Shown piece by piece: positions 1 to 6,466 of a DNA stretch of 9,435 nucleotides (the stretch's first letter is position 1; each line of letters opens with the position of its first letter). The stretch comes from QHBQ01 sp038230695 (GTDB lineage: Bacteria; Chloroflexota; Chloroflexia; QHBQ01). Position numbers and translations under genes: made by a program. A model generated the notes under the pieces. It worked only from the letters and a program-made list of their open reading frames with translations. It ran no database searches and was not told the origin of the DNA. The stretch covers positions 1 through 9,435 of the forward strand of contig JBBRMT010000183.1 of assembly GCA_038230695.1 (NCBI GenBank), in the 5' to 3' direction.

Positions 1-1
1 C

Positions 2-610
<609 letters not shown>

Positions 611-625
611 ATAGGTCTAAGATTC

Positions 626-668
626 GAGAGGCTACCCAGATGGGTGGCCTCTCTATTTTGTTGTTTGG
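626..668 (+). terminator. Intrinsic terminator of the sigma factor gene
   Basis: Bases 626-638 pair with 641-653 (gagaggctaccca against tgggtggcctctc, one G-T wobble). The top pair would open to give a four-base loop. A T-rich run, tattttgttgttt, follows. It isolates the sigma gene from the restriction-modification promoter a few bases downstream. Confidence 0.85.
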
Positions 669-675
669 TGCGTTA

Positions 676-704
676 GTGACATTTTGAAGACGTTATAGTA
701 TAAT
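676..704 (+). promoter_or_regulatory. Sigma-70 promoter of the restriction-modification cassette
   Basis: A -35 box GTGACA (676-681, five of six consensus bases) and a perfect -10 box TATAAT (699-704) are separated by exactly 17 bases. The expected transcription start is near 711, giving a leader of about 40 bases before the methyltransferase ATG. No separate controller (C) protein gene or C-box-like repeat is visible next to it. Confidence 0.75.
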
Positions 705-751
705 CGTTGCATCAGCACATCCCGTCAAGAATTTAGTTGGAGGCAAGCATA

Positions 752-2002
752 ATGGCACAGCCCACATTTAAGGTCTTGTCGCTATTCTCTGGAGCTATGG
801 GTCTTGATATTGGTCTTGAGCGAACAGGTCTGTTTGAGACCGTCGCGTGCGTAGAGGTCGAGCCCATATTTTGTGAAACAATCCGCCTTAACCGTGATGC
901 CGCTAGGTTGTCGAACCCCCACCTTCTAATAATCAATGAAGATATTAGAACAATTAACCCACTAATGCTGCTACAAACACTTAAATTGAAGCCGGGTGAG
1001 ATTGACCTAATCGCTGGAGGGCCACCTTGTCAAGCATTCAGCCTTTATGGAAAGCGCCGCGGCATCCAAGATGCTAGAGGTCAACTAGTTTTTGAGTTCA
1101 TCAGGTTTGTTGAGGCTATCCGTCCTCGCGCCTTTCTTATGGAAAATGTGCGTGGTCTACTCTCGATGAAAAGCAATGGCACCTCTGAAAAGGGCTCATT
1201 GTTCCAAGAGATACAAGAAAGGTTTAGCGAAATAGGATATCGTACGGACTGCTTTGTTGTGAACGCTGTAAATTATGGTGCGCCTCAGATTCGTGAGCGG
1301 TTGATGGTAGTCGGCAACCGATTCAATGTAGATGCTGATTTTCCCCCTCCAACTCATAGCAATAGACCTGCCGATAGACTTCAGCCATTCGCCACTCTGG
1401 GTGATGTGCTACAGGAGCCAAATGAACTAGATAAGACTATCATGGATTTTAGCCCAAGAAAAAAGCACTACCTTTCAATGGTACCACCGGGTGGTAACTG
1501 GCGATCACTGCCAATTGAAATTCAGCAGGAGTCCATGGGCAAGGTTTTCTATTTGAAGGGGGGACGATCTGCCTACTGGCGCAAGCTCTCCTATGATTTC
1601 CCGTGTCCCACAATAGTAACGATGCCAAATCATGCAGGGACAAGCCTATGCCACCCTGAAGAGCTGCGCCCTCTTTGTGTTGGTGAGTGTGCGTTGGTGC
1701 AAGGCTTTCCCAGCAACTGGGAGTTCTGTGGTACACCTGCAGAAAAGTATCAGCAAATAGGTAATGCAGTTCCGGTGAGGCTAGGCGAGGTTGCGGGGCA
1801 AGCTATAGCCGAGCTTCTATCTAGTGTTCAGTCCTTGGCAACTAGCACCTACAAGCCCGCTTTGAGAGATAGGATTGTGCATATTCGTCCCCATGTCCGA
1901 ACACGCTCTTGGTGGAAATATGGGCAAGTATTGAGCGGTATTTCTTATTACAAGCGACCGAACAGCAGCCATGAGATAGGACATCAGCTACCTCTGCTGT
2001 AG
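752..2002 (+). CDS. Type II DNA (cytosine-5) methyltransferase
   Basis: Transfers a methyl group from S-adenosylmethionine to C5 of cytosine in a short DNA site, protecting it from the partner nuclease. The 416-residue protein has the C5-methylase motifs in normal order: motif I LSLFSGAMGLDIG (9-21), motif IV GGPPCQAFS with catalytic Cys93, motif VI ENV (131-133), motif VIII QIRERLMVVGNR (179-190), a target-recognition region at roughly 230-320, QGFP, and motif X QIGNAVPV (335-342). About 60 residues of unassigned tail follow. The ATG at 752 is chosen because TTGGAGG (737-743) lies 8 bases upstream; the upstream TTG at 737 overlaps that ribosome binding site. Base composition is clearly AT-richer than the sigma or thrS genes. 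The target site cannot be read from sequence alone. The probable endonuclease starts 34 bases downstream. Confidence 0.95.
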   Translation: MAQPTFKVLSLFSGAMGLDIGLERTGLFETVACVEVEPIFCETIRLNRDAARLSNPHLLIINEDIRTINPLMLLQTLKLKPGEIDLIAGGPPCQAFSLYGKRRGIQDARGQLVFEFIRFVEAIRPRAFLMENVRGLLSMKSNGTSEKGSLFQEIQERFSEIGYRTDCFVVNAVNYGAPQIRERLMVVGNRFNVDADFPPPTHSNRPADRLQPFATLGDVLQEPNELDKTIMDFSPRKKHYLSMVPPGGNWRSLPIEIQQESMGKVFYLKGGRSAYWRKLSYDFPCPTIVTMPNHAGTSLCHPEELRPLCVGECALVQGFPSNWEFCGTPAEKYQQIGNAVPVRLGEVAGQAIAELLSSVQSLATSTYKPALRDRIVHIRPHVRTRSWWKYGQVLSGISYYKRPNSSHEIGHQLPLL

Positions 2003-2024
2003 TAATGAGACAATGCCTAAACTC

Positions 2025-2030
2025 GGAGGT
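2025..2030 (+). promoter_or_regulatory. Ribosome binding site fixing the TTG start of the endonuclease
   Basis: GGAGGT, six bases before the TTG at 2037. The next in-frame ATG codes for residue 41, inside the conserved-looking N-terminal part, so TTG is the most credible start. Confidence 0.75.
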
Positions 2031-2036
2031 GAATAG

Positions 2037-2963
2037 TTGGCTACGCAAAAAGAAGTTATAGATGGAGCATCTCTGGAAACACAGCTGTTCTTGGGTAGAA
2101 GACTTAGAAAGCTGCGAACAGAGATTAGTGGCGTTCTTAACATAAATCCCTTCCTTATGTGCGCAATCAAAGATTTTCATCAGATTAAGGACCAAGAGTC
2201 TCTAGCTCAGTTCATGCTGATCTGGCATCTTGGTGGTGGTCATGCAACTAGCCTCGGTAAAATGATTGATGAGCGGCTACTTCCCAATGTCTTTGGAACG
2301 ACGCGCTTGGATACTACTTGTCGGCATCAGGAGCCTTACAACCAACCACCATTTGACGATATTGATCATGTAGCTCATCGCCAGAACGGCGATTATCTTC
2401 TATCCTTGAAGGCCAGCGCGTGGACAATACAGTATGGTCAAGCAATGGGCTTGTACAGAAACTTCAAGGAGCTAGGAGATCTTGGGCTTCAGCGCAAAGG
2501 TATAGTGGTGGGGGTCTTCTATGGACACAAAGGGCTTCTTACCGACAAATACAGAATTGTTAAAGGGGAAAATGTAAGGCGGCAGGATACATTGAGCATA
2601 CTGCCTTATGTTGAAGTGAAAGCTGGTGCAATGTTCTGGTCTTGGCTGAACGATGATCAAATAGAAACCCAGGAGTGGTTGCTTGAAGGAATCCTGAAGG
2701 GAGTGGAGCAGTTCTCCAGCCACAATGAGGACATGGCTGCTATAGTTGGGGGAGCGGCTAGCCAGCTAATCAAGGAGTTGCAAGTGAAATACGACCTACC
2801 TTCTGATGGATCTATAAACTGGTCTCTCCTATTGCACACAATAAATGATGATAAAGGTGAAGAGATTGGGGCTGAGGCTATAGATGCAGTGGATATAGTG
2901 GACGAGGAATTACATTCATCGATCTGTCAACTTACAACCATCCCGCTCCCGTCACCTGATTGA
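2037..2963 (+). CDS. Probable type II restriction endonuclease paired with the upstream methyltransferase
   Basis: I do not recognise the exact family. The 308-residue protein follows the methyltransferase by 34 bases on the same strand and shares its AT-rich composition, the usual setting for a type II endonuclease. A possible PD-(D/E)XK-type core is FDDID (106-110), 12 residues, then YLLSLKAS (120-127). D110 and K125 would be active-site candidates, and Ser123 stands where Glu/Asp is usual. Such S-x-K variants occur in some type II nucleases, so this is suggestive only. No membrane segment or signal peptide is seen. The start is TTG, set by GGAGGT. The last ten or so codons are read from DNA that is antisense to the end of mntP, so the C-terminal tail may have been acquired at the insertion junction. 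No terminator follows. Alternatives are a nickase or another defence protein. Confidence 0.7.
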   Translation: MATQKEVIDGASLETQLFLGRRLRKLRTEISGVLNINPFLMCAIKDFHQIKDQESLAQFMLIWHLGGGHATSLGKMIDERLLPNVFGTTRLDTTCRHQEPYNQPPFDDIDHVAHRQNGDYLLSLKASAWTIQYGQAMGLYRNFKELGDLGLQRKGIVVGVFYGHKGLLTDKYRIVKGENVRRQDTLSILPYVEVKAGAMFWSWLNDDQIETQEWLLEGILKGVEQFSSHNEDMAAIVGGAASQLIKELQVKYDLPSDGSINWSLLLHTINDDKGEEIGAEAIDAVDIVDEELHSSICQLTTIPLPSPD

Positions 2964-3498
2964 CCAGCAGCAACACCCCCAGCGCGGTCAGCACCACGCC
3001 GGAGATTAGCTCGGCGCGTTCTCCCAGGTGTTCGCCGACGCGCTGGCCCAGCCACAGCCCGACGAAGGTGAGCGCGAACGCCTGCACCGCCACGTAGCCC
3101 AACGCCAGGCCGAGCGGCACCTTCAGCACCCCCAGCGAGAAGCCAACCGCAAACTCGTCGAGGCTGACCGAGAGGCCGGTGAGCAGCAGGCGACGGTTGT
3201 CGTCGGCAAGCGCGGCGGATACGCCCTCCTCATCATCCGATAGTGCCTCGCGGATTGCCAGCAGCCCGACGATGATCAAGATAATCGCCGCAGCATAGGC
3301 GGCGATTTCACTGAGCGCACTGCTCAAGCCCTGGCCGAGCAGCAGCCCGACCACCGGCATCAGCCCCTCGAAGATGGCGAAGGTTAGGCCCACCTTCAGC
3401 CAGCGGTTGCGCGGCACCCCAGCCAACCCCAAGCCCAGGGCCACCGCCAGCGTATCCAGCCCCAGCGAGAGAAACAGCAGCAGCGTGGCAATGTTCAA
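2932..3498 (-). CDS. mntP: MntP-like manganese efflux pump (DUF204 family)
   Basis: Small inner-membrane exporter expected to expel Mn2+ when cytoplasmic manganese is high. From the TTG at 3498 the protein is 188 residues, the normal family length. It has about six hydrophobic helices and two related half-motifs, GLDTLAVALGLG (13-24, Asp15) and SLDEFAVGFSLG (112-123, Asp114), with Glu44 in a helix. Paired acidic residues of this kind are typical of MntP. The start is decided by AAGGAG nine bases upstream; the open frame continues 117 bases further, but through a terminator-like hairpin, giving an implausible N-terminal extension. The TAA stop lies at the junction with the restriction-modification cassette and the last 32 bases overlap the endonuclease frame tail-to-tail. 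The leader suggests transcript-level control. Confidence 0.85.
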   Translation of the reverse strand: MNIATLLLFLSLGLDTLAVALGLGLAGVPRNRWLKVGLTFAIFEGLMPVVGLLLGQGLSSALSEIAAYAAAIILIIVGLLAIREALSDDEEGVSAALADDNRRLLLTGLSVSLDEFAVGFSLGVLKVPLGLALGYVAVQAFALTFVGLWLGQRVGEHLGERAELISGVVLTALGVLLLVNQVTGAGWL

Positions 3499-3507
3499 TG
3501 TGGGTTG

Positions 3508-3513
3508 CTCCTT
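3508..3513 (-). promoter_or_regulatory. Ribosome binding site fixing the TTG start of mntP
   Basis: On the minus strand AAGGAG lies nine bases before TTG (3498-3496). There is no ATG nearby in frame, and translation from this TTG gives the family's usual length and N-terminus. Confidence 0.7.
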
Positions 3514-3519
3514 AGCGAC

Positions 3520-3553
3520 AAAAAACCCTCTCCCTTGAAGGGAGAGGCTTTTT
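3520..3553 (-). terminator. Terminator-like hairpin between the mntP leader and its ribosome binding site
   Basis: Bases 3527-3534 (cctctccc) pair with 3540-3547 (gggagagg) around the loop ttgaa; the outer part is GC-only or nearly so. On the minus strand six T residues follow (3525-3520), the form of an intrinsic terminator. It stands six bases before AAGGAG of mntP, too close for a promoter to fit between. On the plus strand CTTTTTG (3548-3554) follows, so it could also stop transcripts coming from the restriction-modification cassette. Confidence 0.65.
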
Positions 3554-3556
3554 GCT

Positions 3557-3701
3557 GTCATAGCTTCGATGAGCTTTGGTGTAGCGCAATAGGGTGGGCG
3601 TATGCCATGCGCCACTATGACTGGGTCCGCATCTCAGCCCATTCTACTTTCCGCCCAACGGACCCCCACCCAGCATCCCCCGGTGGGGGAGGAGAGTTGA
3701 G
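3557..3701 (-). promoter_or_regulatory. Candidate structured 5' leader of mntP
   Basis: The stretch between the YtxH gene and the mntP terminator hairpin has nested pairing: 3615-3621 (ctatgac) with 3557-3563 (gtcatag), enclosing 3608-3612 (tgcgc) with 3584-3588 (gcgca). Upstream are two partly competing hairpins, 3623-3629 with 3659-3665 and 3663-3670 with 3682-3689. Followed by a terminator-like stem, this resembles an attenuator or riboswitch layout. mntP genes are often under the yybP-ykoY manganese riboswitch, but I could not find its conserved GGGGAGUAG-like and GGCGAGACC-like segments here, so the class is unassigned. No clear promoter was found. Confidence 0.4.
3663..3689. repeat. GC-rich inverted repeat behind the YtxH gene
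   Basis: cccccacc (3663-3670) pairs with ggtggggg (3682-3689) across an 11-base loop. It starts 12 bases after the YtxH stop on the minus strand and may protect or end that transcript, but lacks a T tract. It resembles the GC-rich palindrome at 8548-8571 in style. Confidence 0.5.
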
Positions 3702-3965
3702 CTACCGTGCGGCGCGGGCATGGTCGTGCTTCTCCTCGCGCTCGCGCTGGCCGTCGAGGTCAATCTCCGCTTCCCACTTGGCCCGCATCTCCTGCTCCTT
3801 CTCAAGCTGGGCGCGACGGTAATTGTCGCCAATCTCCGCCAGCCGATCCTGCACCGAGGTGCGCGTCTCCTCACCGCTGGCGGGTGCGAGTAGCATCGCA
3901 GTTACCACCCCAATGCCGGTGCCGATGCCGATGCCTAGAGTGAAGCGTACTAGTTTGCCAAACAT
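3702..3965 (-). CDS. YtxH-like small membrane-anchored protein
   Basis: An 87-residue protein with one hydrophobic glycine-rich helix at about 5-27, followed by the typical YtxH-family junction LLAPASGEETR (25-35) and a highly charged, helical tail rich in Glu, Lys and Arg (36-87). Family members are small envelope or stress proteins of unknown biochemical role; a cytoplasmic charged tail on a single anchor is expected. The ATG at 3965 has AAGGAG six bases upstream. The frame is open further upstream, but that part only translates the heptamer repeat and is not credible. It is separated from thrS by the nested repeat region, so it may have its own promoter, which I could not identify. Confidence 0.75.
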   Translation of the reverse strand: MFGKLVRFTLGIGIGTGIGVVTAMLLAPASGEETRTSVQDRLAEIGDNYRRAQLEKEQEMRAKWEAEIDLDGQREREEKHDHARAAR

Positions 3966-3983
3966 GGTTGTCTCCTTCGGAAG

Positions 3984-4018
3984 TTTTGAGTTTTGAGTTG
4001 TGAGTTGTGAGTTAGGGA
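3984..4018. repeat. Heptanucleotide tandem array, left arm
   Basis: Five 7-base units in register: ttttgag twice, ttgtgag twice, then ttaggga. It lies just upstream of the YtxH ribosome binding site. Its reverse complement reappears at 4075-4109. Confidence 0.85.
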
Positions 4019-4074
4019 CAATGCAGTTCAATGCGAGATGACTTTCACCCCGAATACTAAACTGCATCGCTTTT

Positions 4075-4109
4075 CAACTCAAAACTCATAATTCAAAACT
4101 CATAATTGT
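4075..4109. repeat. Heptanucleotide tandem array, right arm
   Basis: Five 7-base units in register: caactca, aaactca, taattca, aaactca, taattgt. The array ends two bases from the thrS stop codon and is inverted relative to the array at 3984-4018. Confidence 0.85.
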
Positions 4110-4111
4110 CG

Positions 4112-5998
4112 TTAGTCCCGCTTGCGGCTACGAACTTCTTCGACCATCCGCTCAATCATCGCGTCGAGGGGCTGTGCGCCGAGGTCTTCGCCGCTGCGTA
4201 GCCGCACCGCTACTGCGTTCGCCGCCATCTCCTTATCGCCGATTATAAGCATATAAGGCACTTTCTGCAACTGCGCGTCGCGGATTTTCGACTGCATCCG
4301 CTCCTTGCGGTCGTCAATCTCGATGCGTAGGCCCGCCGCTTGCAGCTTCTCACCCACCTCGCGGGCGTAGTCGCCATGCTTCAGGTCGCTGATAGGAATG
4401 AGTACCGCCTGCACTGGCGCAAGCCACATGGGGAACGCGCCCGCATAATGCTCGATCAGCATCGCCATGGTGCGCTCGGTCGCTCCCGTAACCGCACGAT
4501 GCAGCACGACTGGGCGGTGGGGCTGGCCGTCCTCGCCGATGTATTCCATGTTAAAGCGGGCTGGCTGCACCATATCAACCTGAATGGTACTCAGTTGCCA
4601 CTCCCTACCAAGCACGTCGCGTACCATCAGATCCATCTTTGGGCCATAGAAGGCGGCCTCGCCCTCCACTGCTACGTACTGGATACCCATCTTGTCCATT
4701 ACCTCGCGCAGGGTGTTCTCCGCCTGCTCCCACACCTCACTCTCGCCGTACTTGTTGGCGTTGTTGGGGTCGTGCAAGCTGAGGCGCAGCCAGTAGTCGT
4801 GTAGGCCATAGGTGTCCAGCACCTCGCGGATGATGTTCAGCGCCCGCTCGAACTCCGCGCCCACCTGGTCGGGGCGGCAGATCACGTGGGCATCGTCCTG
4901 AGTCAGACTGCGGACGCGGGCCAGACCCAGCAGTTGGCCGCTGCGCTCGTAGCGATACAACGTGGTGAACTCGGCGTAGCGAATCGGCAGTTCGCGGTAG
5001 CTACGCAAGCTCGACTTGTAAAGCACGAAGTGATGCGGGCAGTTCATCGGCTTCAGCGCGTAGGACTCGTCGGGATCGTCGGGGTCTTCCATCAATGGGA
5101 ACATCGAGTCCTTATAGTGTTCCAGGTGGCCGGACTGCAGGTATAGCTCCTTGCGGCCAATCGTGCCGGTACGCACGTGCGAGTAGCCGTAGCGGGTCTG
5201 CACCTCGCGCACGTACTTCTCCATCTCGTTGCGGATGGCCTCACCCTTCGGTAGGAACAGGGGCAGGCCGGGGCCAACCAGGTCGCTGATGATGAACAGC
5301 CCCAGTTCCTTGCCCAGCTTGCGGTGGTCGCGCCGTTTGGCTTCTTCGATGCGGAAGAGATAGTTGTCAAGCTCCTCCTGCGTCGGCCAGGCGGTGCCAT
5401 AGATGCGTTGCAGCATGGGGCGATGCTCGTCGCCACGCCAGTATGCCCCCGCCAGGCTCATTAGCTTGACCGCGCCAACCTCGCCGGTGGTTTTGGTATG
5501 CCCGCCGCGACAGAGGTCGGTAAAGTTGCCATGCGAGTAGATACGCAACTCCGCATCCTCCGGCAGGTCGTTAATAATCTCCAGCTTATAAGGCGCATCC
5601 TTGAACATCGCCAACGCCTCAGCCCTGCTGACCACCCGCCCGTGGAAGGGCAGATCTTCGGCGATAACCTCGCGCATCCGCGCCTCAAGTTTGGCGAAAT
5701 CGTCCTCGGATAGCGGCTGGGGGATGTCAATATCGTAATAGAAACCATCCTCGATGGCCGGACCAATCGCCAGTTGCACATCAGGATACAAGTCCTTCAG
5801 CGCCCCGGCCAACACATGGGCGGCGCTGTGGCGCAGCTTGCCTAGATCGCTCTTGGCGTAATCGGCCACATCCTCGCGCTCGATGCCTTCATCCACGTGT
5901 GCGTGTTCCCCTTCGTGCGGTATGTTCTCCAGCAACACCGAGTTGCTCTCCGGCAGCTTCACCTCGCGCTGCTCCAATGCTTCGTCTTGTGCGTTCAT
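4112..5998 (-). CDS. thrS: Threonyl-tRNA synthetase read from the internal ATG (alternative product)
   Basis: Charges tRNA-Thr with threonine. From the ATG at 5998 the protein is 628 residues. After about 50 divergent residues comes the editing domain with HSAAH (His57, His61) and CRGGH (Cys163, His167); then catalytic motif 1 around GPGLPLFLPKG, motif 2 around RYERSGQL to QDDAH, and motif 3 around GATERTMAMLIEHY. The zinc ligands Cys320, His371 and His500 are all present with normal spacing. The C-terminal anticodon-binding domain begins near LAPVQAVLIP. The N-terminal TGS domain seen in E. coli ThrRS is absent. AAAGGAG seven bases before the ATG supports initiation here. It is the last gene of the train headed by the threonine T-box. 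Confidence 0.85.
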   Translation of the reverse strand: MNAQDEALEQREVKLPESNSVLLENIPHEGEHAHVDEGIEREDVADYAKSDLGKLRHSAAHVLAGALKDLYPDVQLAIGPAIEDGFYYDIDIPQPLSEDDFAKLEARMREVIAEDLPFHGRVVSRAEALAMFKDAPYKLEIINDLPEDAELRIYSHGNFTDLCRGGHTKTTGEVGAVKLMSLAGAYWRGDEHRPMLQRIYGTAWPTQEELDNYLFRIEEAKRRDHRKLGKELGLFIISDLVGPGLPLFLPKGEAIRNEMEKYVREVQTRYGYSHVRTGTIGRKELYLQSGHLEHYKDSMFPLMEDPDDPDESYALKPMNCPHHFVLYKSSLRSYRELPIRYAEFTTLYRYERSGQLLGLARVRSLTQDDAHVICRPDQVGAEFERALNIIREVLDTYGLHDYWLRLSLHDPNNANKYGESEVWEQAENTLREVMDKMGIQYVAVEGEAAFYGPKMDLMVRDVLGREWQLSTIQVDMVQPARFNMEYIGEDGQPHRPVVLHRAVTGATERTMAMLIEHYAGAFPMWLAPVQAVLIPISDLKHGDYAREVGEKLQAAGLRIEIDDRKERMQSKIRDAQLQKVPYMLIIGDKEMAANAVAVRLRSGEDLGAQPLDAMIERMVEEVRSRKRD

Positions 5999-6466
5999 TG
6001 CTAAACTCCTTTTGTAAACATCCGCATCGCGGATTTCCATGTAGCTGTGTTCGATACCCTCGCTGTAGGTGAAGCCGACTTGCTCGTATAGCCCCTGCGC
6101 GTCTTTGGTGAGCAGGAACCAGCGGCGTAGCCCTTGCAGCGTGGGATGGGTGAGCATCACCTGCATTAGCCACTTGCTCAGGCCACGCCCCCGATACTCC
6201 TCAATCACGAACACATCGCAAACGTAGGCGTGGGTCGCGTAGTCGGTTATCACCCGTGCGCCGCCCACCTGCTTATCGCCGTAATAGATGCCGAAGTTCA
6301 GCGAGTGGGCGATGCCGCGCTCCACAATCCCCCGCGAAATGCCCTGCGCCCAGTAGGAGCCTGCGCTGAGGAAGGCGTGGATTACGCCAACGTCCAGCCG
6401 CGCCGGGTCGGTGCTGATGGTGTAATCGCCGTTGTGCCATTCGATTACGTCACTGGGCGTATCCAC
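4112..6466 (-). CDS. thrS: In-frame fusion: GNAT N-acetyltransferase followed by threonyl-tRNA synthetase
   Basis: A single 784-codon open frame. Residues 1-156 are a complete GNAT acetyltransferase: acetyl-CoA loop YRGRGLSKWL (91-100), preceding strand YVCDVFVIEE, and a late segment GLYEQVGF (125-132). The domain ends MEIRDADVYKR at about residue 153, where free-standing relatives normally stop. Residues 157-784 are ThrRS (described in the next entry). The start is GTG at 6466, with GGAGGT five bases upstream; it shares one base with the TAG stop of the upstream ClbS-like gene, implying translational coupling. At the seam the minus strand reads tacaaaaggagtttagcaatg: the codons run through without a stop, yet AAAGGAG and ATG are placed exactly as for a separate gene. 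One A fewer in the AAAA run would give a TAG four codons later. The product may be a fusion, two proteins, or both. Confidence 0.8.
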   Translation of the reverse strand: MDTPSDVIEWHNGDYTISTDPARLDVGVIHAFLSAGSYWAQGISRGIVERGIAHSLNFGIYYGDKQVGGARVITDYATHAYVCDVFVIEEYRGRGLSKWLMQVMLTHPTLQGLRRWFLLTKDAQGLYEQVGFTYSEGIEHSYMEIRDADVYKRSLAMNAQDEALEQREVKLPESNSVLLENIPHEGEHAHVDEGIEREDVADYAKSDLGKLRHSAAHVLAGALKDLYPDVQLAIGPAIEDGFYYDIDIPQPLSEDDFAKLEARMREVIAEDLPFHGRVVSRAEALAMFKDAPYKLEIINDLPEDAELRIYSHGNFTDLCRGGHTKTTGEVGAVKLMSLAGAYWRGDEHRPMLQRIYGTAWPTQEELDNYLFRIEEAKRRDHRKLGKELGLFIISDLVGPGLPLFLPKGEAIRNEMEKYVREVQTRYGYSHVRTGTIGRKELYLQSGHLEHYKDSMFPLMEDPDDPDESYALKPMNCPHHFVLYKSSLRSYRELPIRYAEFTTLYRYERSGQLLGLARVRSLTQDDAHVICRPDQVGAEFERALNIIREVLDTYGLHDYWLRLSLHDPNNANKYGESEVWEQAENTLREVMDKMGIQYVAVEGEAAFYGPKMDLMVRDVLGREWQLSTIQVDMVQPARFNMEYIGEDGQPHRPVVLHRAVTGATERTMAMLIEHYAGAFPMWLAPVQAVLIPISDLKHGDYAREVGEKLQAAGLRIEIDDRKERMQSKIRDAQLQKVPYMLIIGDKEMAANAVAVRLRSGEDLGAQPLDAMIERMVEEVRSRKRD
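6006..6012 (-). promoter_or_regulatory. Internal ribosome binding site for ThrRS inside the fused frame
   Basis: AAAGGAG on the minus strand, seven bases before the ATG at 5998. It overlaps the AAAA run (6010-6013) whose length decides whether the GNAT frame stops or continues into ThrRS. Confidence 0.75.

Larger units (their letters stand above)
3984..4109. other. Nested palindrome built from two inverted heptamer arrays
   Basis: The left array (3984-4018) and right array (4075-4109) are imperfect inverted copies. Inside them atgcagtt (4021-4028) and aactgcat (4060-4067) are a perfect 8-base inverted pair around a 31-base centre. No gene lies in it. It fills the whole gap between thrS and the YtxH gene and could fold in RNA or extrude in DNA; no transposase or target duplication is seen. 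Confidence 0.7.

Noticed and set aside
660..740. Controller (C) protein or Vsr repair gene in the restriction-modification cassette
   Set aside because: There is no open frame of suitable size and no symmetric C-box; the promoter looks constitutive.
737..751. Upstream TTG start for the methyltransferase adding five residues
   Set aside because: The TTG is part of TTGGAGG, the ribosome binding site correctly placed for the ATG at 752.
3028..3243. Plus-strand open frame opposite mntP
   Set aside because: It is a shadow frame; the minus strand encodes a complete MntP-like protein there.
3499..3615. N-terminal extension of mntP from an ATG at 3615
   Set aside because: It would translate a terminator-like hairpin and gives residues not typical of the family; TTG at 3498 has a good ribosome binding site and yields the standard length.
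3557..3701. TPP riboswitch, suggested by a CTGAGA on the minus strand of the mntP leader
   Set aside because: The other conserved THI-box segments are missing and the gene is not a thiamine gene.
3966..4067. N-terminal extension of the YtxH protein from 4067
   Set aside because: It translates the heptamer array (NSQLTTQNSKL type); the ATG at 3965 has AAGGAG at good spacing.
4340..5146. Plus-strand open frames of 154 and 86 codons opposite thrS
   Set aside because: They are shadows of the ThrRS coding strand, with no ribosome binding site or recognisable protein features.
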